Positions 43,401 through 55,400 of a stretch of 64,000 nucleotides of DNA are shown one piece after another. The stretch is from Sipunculus nudus (lineage: Eukaryota > Annelida > Sipuncula > Golfingiida > Sipunculidae): assembly GCA_026874595.1 (NCBI GenBank), contig CM049307.1:63392370-63456369 (forward strand), read 5' to 3'. A program made the translations under genes and the position numbers. Under the pieces are notes generated by a model, which saw nothing but the letters and a program-made list of their open reading frames with translations, searched no databases and had not been told where the DNA came from. Positions within the stretch are counted from its first letter, which is position 1. Every line of letters starts with the position of its first letter.

Positions 43401-46400
43401 CGGACAAAGAGTGATCGCTATAGCTCAGATGACTTTCAGTCAGCTGAGCTAAAAAACCTGTAAATTACCTGAAAATGGCATATAGGATTTAGAGAATCAA
43501 ATTAAAACAAGGCCTACAGGCCTAATGCGAACCTGTGCATATGGATATACACCAGGTATAGAACGCTTCAATGCTGAACCACTACTTTTCATATATATGA
43601 ACATTGCAAGTACTTAACACTTTGAACAAGAAACAATACACAAACATCACTGCTGCAATACTGGCATGGGTGCACACAACGAAAAAATTATTGTAGGTGG
43701 CACCACCAGTCTTGTATATGACAAAGCTATTTGACATGCATAAATATGCCCAATTTCAGGCTGATATATCAAATTCCTCCGTAGAATTAAGCAGGCACAT
43801 ACACTTTGCAAAAGACTTAAAGTCATTGTAGAAGGCGACCCTTGTCTTGTGAACGAGAAAGCCACTAAAGACACATAGACAGGTCGGAATATCAGGCCAA
43901 TACATCAAACTTACCTTAAGTCTGATGCACGGGGCAAACCAGGCTTAGGTGAGAAAGGCTGTTGCCCCAAGTGTACTGTGACAAATTACTGGCTCAGGCT
44001 ACTGTACTGAGTGAACTCTTGACTTGCACCTGGCTAGACTGAGTGAACTTTTGACCTGTACCTGGCTGCACTGAGTGAACTCTTGACCTGTTGCATAATC
44101 TGACACAGTTGGCAGTCTGCCAAAGCTATAAATAAATCCAGGCTGACCTTTTGCCTACTGCCAAATCTGAAATAGTAGGCACACAATTGCATAAGCTCAC
44201 AGATTGGCTCCATATGCAGCCCTGAGTGGCATGACACCCATGAGGTGATCACATGATCCTAAGGTGATCACATGCTACCCATTATATGATCACATGCTGC
44301 CCATGAGGTGATCACATGCCTTGTGCTTGGCTGCACTGATTAAACTCTTGACCTATATTTGGCTGCACTGAATGAACTCTTGATCTGTTGCCAAATCTGA
44401 AACAATTGGCAGTTTCTCAACCTATTCAAGAAACATACACAATCTTGGCCTGTTATGTAACTCTGCTAATATTTAATCAACACAAACCATTTGAACAAAC
44501 TTTAGAGGGATCGCCTCTGGGATCATTTCTGTTAAATATTGAACAATTTTGCTGGACCGTTTACAAGAAGAAGACTTTTAAAGTTTTTTCAGCTTTTTCC
44601 CTGTAATATCTAAGTAAATGCAGATAGCAAAAATAAGCTGAATCCATCAACATTTGATATGTGACAGATAATTGCATAAATTTTGGGGAAAGTAGCTCCT
44701 GCTATTCCTGAGAAATTATGAGTTGAGTACAGATGATATGTAATATCGTAAATCTACATATTTAAAAGCTTTTAAAAAACATTCTTGTCAATATTTTCCA
44801 TAGATAACCCGAAATCTAAATGTCTAGAGGCATGATGTAATGGATGCTGATAAACTGGTGCTAGGCTAGATGTATCTGCTTCACACAGCTAATATATATG
44901 GTAAATTGACTCTATTCAATCTTTATAATTCAGCCAAAATTCATTCTTTGGAACCATAAAAGACAATTATGATAAGAATTATTCAGGGAATTGTTCTTGC
45001 AAAATATTAAACAAACTTGCCTCAGAATCATCAGTCGAAAAACATTTTGTAGGTTTATAACTAATATGGGAAAATAACAGCAAAATGGCAAAGTTCAGCT
45101 TCCCATAACTCAGCCAAAAATCATTGGACCAAAACCATTTGAACAAAATTGAATCATCAACATCTAAGGATACTTAATGTGTGAGATTTAAGAATTTGGC
45201 CAAGTGGTTTTTGAGAAGAAGATTTTTGTAGCCACATAGCTAACATGGGCTGTTATGGCATATGACTAAATTCAGCTTCCCATAACTCAGCCAAAAGTCA
45301 CTGAACTGAGTCCATTTGAACAAACTTGAATTATCAACATGTATGGATAATTAATGTGTGAGATTTAAGAATTTGGCCCTGTGGTTTTTGAGAAGAAGAT
45401 TTTTGTAGCCACTTAGCTAACATGGGCTGTTATGGCATATGACTAAATTCAGCTTCCCATAACTCAGCCAAAAGTCACTGAACTGAGACCATTTGAACAA
45501 ACTTGAATTATCAACATCTAAGGATAATTAATGTGTGAGATTTAAGAATTTGGCCAAGTGGTTTTTGAGAAGAAGATTTTTGTAGCCACATAGCTAACAT
45601 GGGCTGTTATGGCATATGACTAAATTCAGCTTCCCATAACTCAGCCAAAAGTCACTGAACTGAGTCCATTTGAACAAACTTGAATTATCAACATGTATGG
45701 ATAATTAATGTGTGAGATTTAAGAATTTGGCCCTGTGGTTTTTGAGAAGAAGATTTTTGTAGCCACTTAGCTAAAATGGGCTGTTATGGCATATGATTAA
45801 ATTCAGCTTCCCATAACTTAGCCAAATGTCACTGAACTGAGACCATTTGAACAAACTTCAGAAAGCACTACCCTAGGATAATTTCTGTGCGATATTAACC
45901 AATTTTGCCATATTGTTTCAGAGAAGAAGTTATTTGTAGCTGTCAGTATGATACTGGCACTGACGACCCCCCATACAAAAAAGGCTGATGCAGGTGGCGC
46001 CACCAAAACCTCAATTTCAGATATGACTCATGTGACCAACATTGGCATAAAGTTTGGTGATGATAGCTCAAGCCATTTCTGAGATTGTAATTTTAGTATG
46101 CTTTTTTGGACAGATGACTAAGTTCAACTTCCTGTAACTCGGCCAAAAATACCGAACTTAAACCATTCAAACAAACTTGAGAGAGATTGTTCAAGGAATC
46201 ATTTCTGTAAAATATTGGACAATTTGGCTGAACAAATTCGGAGAAGAAGATTTTTAAATTTTTTTTCAACTTTTTCCTTATAAAAACTAAGAAAATGCAG
46301 TTAGCCAAAAAATAAACAAAATCCGATAGTTTTTTAGATGACTAATTTTATGCATAAAATTACGTGATGCTAATTCTTGCCGTTTTCAAGATAGTATGGG

Positions 46401-49400
46401 TTAACGTACAGATGAAGGACAACAGACGACGCCACACCATCGCATAAGCTCACAGGTTGGCTAAAAATTCGGCAATGGCGGCAGCTTTGGCTTTCCACTG
46501 AAAACATAATATCCGCAAAACTCTATTTTGGCAGATACAATGATTGTAGCTGGCACCACAAATCTTATATACAACGAAGAGATACAGTGAAACCCCACAA
46601 TTACGACCACCCTGGGGACTGAGCAAAGTGGTCGTAATTGGGGGGTGGTCGTATTTGTGAAACTCTTACCTTGGTTGCATATATCACGCCGATGTTTAAT
46701 GTGTATCAGTTTGTATATATTGCGTATCTTTAATGTGAATTATCACAAAATATTTTACTAAACGGAGAACCCTTTTTATGAATGTTTTATTTTGTGTAGC
46801 TGAAAAGAAAACAAAATTGTTTTATATATTTATTCATGATAAAAATATATATACATGTACACATATGTGATTAACACATAATTACACTAGAGACAATACG
46901 AAGGTAACCTACTTGAACATATTGAACATACGTGGCTGTCATATATTTAGCCCTCCGCTTGAGTATTATATTGTGTGCACTTGAGTTTTACCGACGCTAA
47001 ACTGCTGAGCCAGTTGGCGCCGACTGCATCCTGGTATTCGGCCTTGATTAACACCACTTTCTCCTTCAAGGAGAGCTCTTTCCGAGGCATGGTCGCACAA
47101 CAGCAAGCAATTTAAACGCAAACTTAACCAGTAGAGAAATAAACTGACAGCGATTTATCTGACATTTATAAGACAGCTTTATAAGACAACGGATTTGCCA
47201 CCATGCAAGCTTTATATTCATACATTTGACTGACTGCTCAATACTCAGTGTAAGGTATGAGCACATTTAGGATTAACAAGGTCATAAATTTGACCAATAA
47301 GGATTGAACATTACGTGATTAGTAAAAATATTAAGCTCTCATCCCCGCATTTTTGATAGCTGTAATACATGTGATTACTGAGGGGCAATTAGCATCGCTA
47401 GCCCAAGACCCCAGGGCAGTTAGCCAGGCAGACCAGCTCATTAAGTAATCAGGCTGATAGTTACCCTCTTTGATCACCAACTTACGCCTCAACGAGTCTC
47501 AGCGCAGACACCGAGTCAGGAAGATATGCGGGACCAGATTTACACTAGGGTTGGGAACCCTTGTTACCCTCTTTGATCTTTCGTCAAGGCGCCTGTGACA
47601 AGGCGCAGCCATTGACTCGTGACAAAAGTTGTTTCATTACTTCTCGGCGGTGGTTGCATTAGCGGGGTCGCATTAGCGCTGGGGCCAGGATATTTGGTCA
47701 TAATTCTGAATTCAGGGGTGGTCGTAATTTTGAGTCATTTTTAAACATTAATAAAATAAACAAAATTCGGGACCAAGTAAAGTGGTCGTAATTGTGGGGT
47801 GGTCGCAATTGTGGGGTGGTCGCAATTGTGGGGTGGTTGCAAGGCGGGGTTCCACAATATAAATATGCCCAATGTCAGACTGATATGTCAAAACCCTCCT
47901 GTGAAATAAGCAGGGACATACACTGTGCAAAAATTATTGTAGGTGGCGCCACCAGTCTTGTACACTATAAAGCTACCCGTTATGTATAAACATGCACAAT
48001 TTTAGGCTGATGTATCAAATTCCTCTGTAGAAATAAGCAGGCATATACACGGCAAAAGTCAATGTAGGTGGCACCACCTGTCTTGTAAATGAAAATATCA
48101 TCAAAGACGCATAGACAGGTCAAAATATCAGTCCAATACATCAAACTTCCCTAGAGTTTGATGCACTGGGCTGACAAGGCTTAGGTGAGTAAGGCAGTTG
48201 CCCCCTGAGTGACCTGTGACAAATTGCTGACCCAAGCTACTGCACTGAGTGAACTTTTGACCTGTACCTGGCTGCACTGAGTGAACTCTTGACCTGTTGC
48301 ATAATCTGACACAGTTGGCAGTCTGCCAAAGCTATAAATAGATTCAGGCTGAACTTTGGTGCCAAATATGATGCAGTGAGCAGTCTGCCAAAGCTATAAA
48401 TAGAATGCAGCTACTGCACTGAGTGAACTCTTGACCTGTACCTGGCTGCACTTCTTCCAATCCTGGTACTGTGCCAAAACTATTTATAGAGCTGAAATCA
48501 TCTTGGCTAATGGCCAACATCAAGGCACTGGCAACCGGCAATGGTAAACCAAGTGCTGCCATCCTTACACAAAGGTGGTCCAAACTTGAAATAACTTTTA
48601 AATTTATTTTCCCAATACAAAATGATTTTCAGCTGACTTTTTATAAAAAAGAAATCAGGTATATGTAAAATTATTACGGATGCATACTGAATGCAAAATT
48701 AAAATACAGATATATCTCATTGATGGCAAATTCTTGAATTAAGTTGAGTAGGGACACCAATAATTTATAATCTACGTTTGGTTGTCTTTATAAAGCCACA
48801 GAGAGCTGAATAACCATGATTGTAACATTGCCTGGTATGATGAATAACTTAAATCATAAATCTAAATATTTAAAAGCTTTTAAAAAAATTTTTCTTGTCA
48901 ATATTAACCAAAGATAACCTGAAATCTAAATGTCTAGTGGCATGATGTAATTGATGCAGATAAACTGGCGCCGGGCTAGATGTAACAGCATAACACAGCT
49001 AACATATGGTAAAATGACTCAATTCAATTTCCATGATTCAGCCAAAAATCATTCATGTGGAACCATTAATGACAATTATTATAAGAATTATTGTAGGGAT
49101 TATTCTTGTAAAATATTTAACAAACTGGCTTCATTGGCATCAGTCTAAAAACGTTTTGCAGGTTTATAACTCATTTAGGAAGATGCAGCAAACTGGCTAA
49201 GTTCAGCTTCCCGTAACTTAGCCAAAAAGCACTGAACCAAAACCATTTGAAAAAACTTGAATTATCAACATCTGAAAACAATTAATGTGTGAAATTTAAG
49301 AATTTGGCCCTGTGGTTTTTGAGAAGAAGATGCAGCCACTGAGCTAAAATGGGCTATTATGGCATATGACTAAATCCAGCTTCCCATAACTTAGCCAAAA

Positions 49401-52400
49401 GTCACTGAAAAGAGACCATTTGAACAAACTTCAGAAAGCACTACCCTAGGATCATTTCTGTGCTATAATAAACATTTTGGCCACATGATTTCAGAGAAGG
49501 AGTTTTTTGTAGCCCTCAGTGTGATTCAGGCACTGATGACCTCATACAAAAAAGGCAGATGCAGGTGACGCCACCAATACCTCAATTTCAGATATGACCT
49601 ATGTGACCAATATTAGCATAAAATTTGGTGATGATAGCTCCAGCCGTTTCTGAGATTTAAATTTTAATATGCTTTTTTGTACAGTTAACCAAGTTCAACC
49701 TCCTGTAAGTCGGCCAAAAATCTCCAAACTGGAACCATTCGAACAAACTTGAGAAAGATTGTTCCAGGGATCATTTCTGTGAAATATTGAACAATTTGGC
49801 TGAACAGTTTCAGAGAAGAAGATTTTTAAAGCTTTTTTAGCTTTTTCCCTATAAAATCCAAGAAAATGCAGTTACGAAAAAATATACAAAATCTGATATA
49901 GTTTTTTGGATGACTGAATATTTGCAAAAATTTGGTGATGCTAGCTCCTGCCGTTTTTGAGATAGCTATGGTTAACGTACAGATGACGCATGACGTACGC
50001 CGCCGCACCATCGCATAAGCTCACAGGTTCGCTAAAAAAAATACTACATTCTCTCCCATCGATTTCAAAAAGTACTCAAAATCTACAAAAAGCTTTGAAA
50101 ATGGCAAGGGTGTGTGCCGTAACATCCAACCTAATGGCCGGGAGAGGTAATGTAAAGCTCCATGTAAAGTTTTGTTTCTGTCTATCAGTACTTGAGACAA
50201 TTATGCATTTGTTTACTGTGTAACTGTTTATATATATATATGTTATTGGCACTAAGATATAAATTAGTAATCAGTGAAATAGCCATCTAGCAAAGCAGTG
50301 GCCTGAAAGAATTATCTCATGTTGTACATGCTAATAAAATTTTACTAGAACCACTCTTATCAGTTGTGCCTGTATGTGTGAGTACTAACAGCATATTAGA
50401 ACAGTTAGATTAAATTTATAAGAACAGATTAAATATATAAAAACAATTAAATCTACAACTTAAAAGTTTACAATAACTCCTTCATGGGTGAAAATGGCAC
50501 CTAACCAGAAATTCAAAATATAGTTCTAATATTTACAAAGTCCCAAAAATGAAACAGGAAACTGATTTATAATGAGCATTAGTTTTAAGTGGTGTCTCCT
50601 TCAATGTTCCTTTTGTAACTATACAATTCACACCACAATTTAAGAAGTACAACCAAACCAAATTTCAGGACAATCCACGTAATCATTGGATAAAAATGTT
50701 ATCAAGAGTCAAAATTGCCCAACTGTAAGTATTTATGATTACCCCGGTATATCAAAATATTCTGATGAACCTGTGTTTAGCCAATTTTCTTTTTATATGG
50801 TATAGAGTAATAGTAATATCTGAAGATAATTGACAATATGACCAGTATAGGCACAACATAATTAGTTTTGTTAGTCCTAACAGCTGAACTTATTGACAAT
50901 TTTAATAAAATATTCACTTCATGTAATAAAGCCATATGAAGGGCTAAATAATTATACACTATATCAAGAACTGCCCAGTTTAATGATTCCAGTTCCAATT
51001 ATCTGTTTTTGTCCAAGTAAATACAAAGAGATATCTATTTTATCATCCATGCATTTACCCATTTAATAGGTTCATTAACATTCAGTGACATTTCCAATGC
51101 CTGAAACAAGAAAACAGATTGGTTGTTGGCTAAAAGTGAATTACAAATTCAGCCTACATGTATATAATTTCAGTTATCTTTCGGAGCACTTTAACATGCA
51201 ATCTCAAAATGTATATTTTCCAGAGTGATCACACAGCAAAACAGCAAACCAAATCAGCATATAATTTACCCCTGATAAGTGGCTGAATATGAATTTAATA
51301 ACACTCTGTTTATAGACTATTTGGCTTGATATACCTGCCTAAAATATACATGATAAACAGAAACCCTACCTCTAAAAGTGTGCAAATATACGGAGAGGTT
51401 GGGGATTTCCATTAGCAAAGTGGTAGAGCAAACAACTGGCACCTGGAAGGTCAATTTTCATACAGAGTGAAGCAACTTTTCTTTGTATTCATGTACCATG
51501 AACCAGAAAGGCATACCTACATCTAAATGATAAACATGTTGTTTCAATCTTAATTCAAATCTCTGCTGAGATATTTTACAAGGCCTACAGGCCTAATGCG
51601 AACCTGTGCAAAGTTTGGGAGTATGAATGGAGGTTTATTTTAAAAATTTAATATTGATCCTTCTAAGTCCTGCATATCTACCTTAGTCATTATGATTTCA
51701 GCAAAATGGACATTTCGGACCTGAAAGTTTCAGACTAGGACATTTTAAAACTAGAATATGGGCAGTCGAGAAGGGACTATGTGTATCCGCAGAAATCAGA
51801 GTGGGACGGGTGAAGTGAGGCATGGATTAAGTGGCAAGGGGAATAGAGTGAGGTGTGTTGCATATCAGCATGGATGTCTGCAGCGTAAACGTGAATATAG
51901 GTGGCGCCACTTTTCATAAAATCAAGAAAATTGTCCAGTATGTATAAACCTGCAAAATTTCAGGTGGATAAGTCAAACCAGATATGAGCTAGGATGTCTG
52001 CAGAGTAATCGTGAATGTAGGTGGCACCACGTGTCATAAAATCTAGAAAGCTGTCCAGGATGTATAAACCTGCGAAATTTCAGTTGAATAAGTCAAACCA
52101 CTGCTGAGATATGAGTGATATTATCCCAAGGCAAATTAACAGATGGACGTCTGCAAAAATGGTTGCAGGTGGCACCACCATTTTTAGTGCATGTTATTAA
52201 GCTATCAAAGGGCTACATTTGTGCAAAATTTTTAACCTGATCGGTCAAACAGTTCCCGAGATATGCGGGTTTATGTGTGGAAATAGACGCACAAATGGAC
52301 GCTGGGCAGTGAGGAAAGGTCAGAAGTCAACCAAAAATGAGGGCACAGCAGTTCACATATGACCTGATGATAAACCCAATTCGCTTAAAATGCAATCCAA

Positions 52401-55400
52401 GTTTTTTCAAACAGTTGAAAGATATAGTTCCAATAACCTGGGAATTCTGGATGTAAACATTGTGTCTAGACGTCTAGACGCTGTGTCTAGACGTCTAGAC
52501 ACATTGTCTAGACACCCCCCCCCCCAGCCAGGTCAGTTGCCATGGTGATGTCTTGACCCCACCTGTTTGTACTGAGTGACCTCTTGACTTGGCTGCTGAA
52601 AGTCAGCATGTTGTCAAATCTGTTTTCAAATACAGCAAGCTTTTTCAATTGGCTACAATGTTTTTTTTAAAGCTGTATTTACCCAATCTATTCTTATAAA
52701 ACTGGCATAACCCTACCATAGAATAATTCTTGTAAAGTTTAAACCAATCAGCTTAACAGTTTCATCATAAATCAGTGTATAAGCTAGAAAAGTTTAAAAT
52801 TACATTTTCGCTTGTAAAAAACACATCAATGTAGGTGGCACCACCAATACCTCAAAATCAGATATGGCATATGTGACAAACATTGGTATAAAATTTGGTG
52901 ATTATAGCTCCAGCCGTTTCTGAGATTTTAATATTAGTGTGCTTTTTTGGACAGATGACTAAGTTCAACCTCCTGTAACTCGGCCAAAAATCTCCTAACT
53001 GGAACCATTCAAACAAACTTGAGAAAGAATGATTCAGGGATCATTTCTGTGAAATATTGGACAATTTGGCTGGACAGTTTCAAAGAAGAAGATTTTTAAA
53101 GGTTTTTAAGCTTTTTCTCTATAAAATATAAATTAATGCAGATACCCAATAATAAGCTCCAGGGCACCAAGTTTCACATGTGACTAATTTTTTCACATAA
53201 TTTGGAGCTGCTAGCTCCGACAATTTCTGACTTACAGCCATGGACGGCGGAAAGCCAGTCCTGGACGGCGGATGGCTGATGGCAGACGATGGATGGACGA
53301 CGCTGCGCCATAGCATAAGCTCACAGGTTCGCTAAAAATCAAGCAATAAAACCAATGACTGGTACAACATGACAATCATATTTATCTCTGTCATATTTAC
53401 CAAAATGAAAGTCCAACTGAACTCAACAAATAAAACACTCATTTGTATCATCAGTTTCAAACAGCTCATCATCTGCATTCAGGAGAGGTACAATTTATCC
53501 TCCGCTTCACATGATGTGAAAATGATTGACAAATCATGATAAATAAGATAAATGAGTTTAAAGCACTACAACTGTCAGTCTGCCATGAAAGTCAAAATTT
53601 TTTTTATAAATTGCTGCAAAAATTGATCTAAATGACAGCTCAGTGGACAAATCTGCAATCAGTTGATCAATAGCTGGCACTCAGGGGTTAGCCACTGACC
53701 AGACAATCTTAATGATGCACCATAAAAACATATAAGCTACTTAATGATGTGCGGCCAAGATCAATATGAGAGATTATCAGTGCTTCAGTGACTGGATCAA
53801 GGGCTTTGACTTTTTCACGGCCCTTATCCTCATACAATGGTCACCCATAACACCTGCTTAAAGTCAGAGCAGATAAACTGGTGTGAAAAAAGTCCCAGCA
53901 TTATGCCTGAATGAAAGTAACTGCAGTATTTTAATGTAAAAATGTATTTGCGGAATTCATTACCTGAGAAATAAGAGCAACATATTTCCTTGTGAATCCC
54001 CTACTTGTTCAGCAGCAGCCTATCATGTAAATGTCAAAATCAATATGTTATCTGCAGCAATGGGATTTAAGCTATTAACAAAACTCATCAATGGAATAAA
54101 TTGCAGAGACAGGAAGTCAATGACAAATATGAAATAATGCATTACAACCAAAGATACCTACTGAGTAATGAATATTGAAATGTAGCAAGTTATCTGAGTC
54201 ATACTTGAACTATTTACTCAAGATCAATCCATTACAGATTAAGGGTAAAGAAAAATCTTATTTTAATATATTCTTTCTATTGTCACTCTATATTCTAGAA
54301 TTGGATTAGATAGCAGAAAAGACCGATTCCTCCAAAAACTTCTAGCATACACATAATTTGTCAATTTTAAATTGCCATATTATTTGAAAAAAATTGATTT
54401 TTTTTATATTTTAGAATGAAAAGGTTCAAGATTATACCATTAATAAAATTTTCCTTAAGAAGTTATGGTAATGTAAAAAGTGCATAAAAGAATCCTTACT
54501 GTATATGTCCAAGATGGCCACCATGAAACCTGAATACAGGATTCAGTAGGAATTTAAACTGTACAGGTAGGGACAGAGCTTTCCACTCATGATATGTAAC
54601 TTTCACAACAAAAACTGCAGTGCAAATGCCATCCATGCTATTGGAGTAAGGTAGTTATCTTAACATTACACTATTAATGATGAATTACATGGTACTAAAT
54701 TTTTTATAAAAGTGTAAATCCCATCTCCATGCTGACCACCATCATTTCCTGCACCTTGCATGACAAAGTTCTCAATCATATATCTCAGGGATGTGGAATT
54801 CCTATGTCAAACTTGTCCAAATCAGAAATTTATGGACACAGACATGACATTTTCTGCCACTTGCTCATCCTTGGACAAGTAAAAAGTCGCCATAGTTTTT
54901 CCCTGTAGAAGTGACAACAAAATCATGAGCAGGGGAACAGGTCTATGCTGGCTTCAACTTTGGCTATCATCAAGGACATTCACCCCATGTCACCCGCGGT
55001 TTTTATGCCAAATTTAGACCATTTAGTTTGCAGAAGGGGATCACCAGTAATGTTACTTAACCTTAGGAGTGTGACTTAACCTTACCTGATGAATGTCACT
55101 GTACCTGTAGAATGTAACTTTACCTTTGTAATATGTTTCTTTACCTGTGGATAAGCACCTTACCTGGTGAATGTTACTGTACCTTTGGAATGTTACTTTA
55201 CCTGTGCAATGTTACCTTACCTGTAGAATGTAACTTTACCTGTGCAATGTTACTTTATTTGTGGAATGTGACTTTACCTGTCAAATGATAATTTACCTGT
55301 GTAAACCCTGTTCCAGCACCATCCCACACCAGCACAGGTATGCCAAGATTTGAGACCATCCGAATGAGGAGTCGAGATGCTCTAATCTCCTCTTGATCAT

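Larger units (their letters stand above)
46545..50037 (+). mobile_element. Family B copy B2 (5' truncated, carries a Tigger insertion)
   Basis: It begins in family B interior sequence (GGCACCACAAATCTTATATA), is interrupted by the Tigger element at 46585-47857, resumes with AAATATGCCCAATGTCAG and ends GCATAAGCTCACAGGTTCGC followed by TAAAA. The palindrome is at 47942 and units like those of B1 at 48240-48450 and 49200-49500. Non-coding. Confidence 0.7.
51579..53338 (+). mobile_element. Family B copy B3 (contains family C copy C4)
   Basis: The 5' inverted repeat AGGCCTACAGGCCT (51581-51594) and GCGAACCTGTG (51598-51608) pair with CACAGGTTCGC at 53322-53332, followed by TAAAA. This copy shows the exact 11-base inversion of the family. 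A family C copy occupies 51749-52375. Sequence from 52840 on matches the 3' half of B1 and B2. Non-coding. Confidence 0.78.
26729..55296 (-). other. GRIN: Intron 1 of the NMDA receptor gene, 28.6 kb
   Basis: It joins exons A and B in phase 0. It is filled with Helentron-like families A, B, C and D and a Tigger derivative, all listed separately. The part from 26729 to 27805 shows no other feature. Confidence 0.8.

Noticed and set aside
51412..51464. Possible tRNA gene
   Set aside because: D-arm-like sequence is present but the B-box is eroded and no acceptor stem can be formed, so it is listed as a SINE relic.
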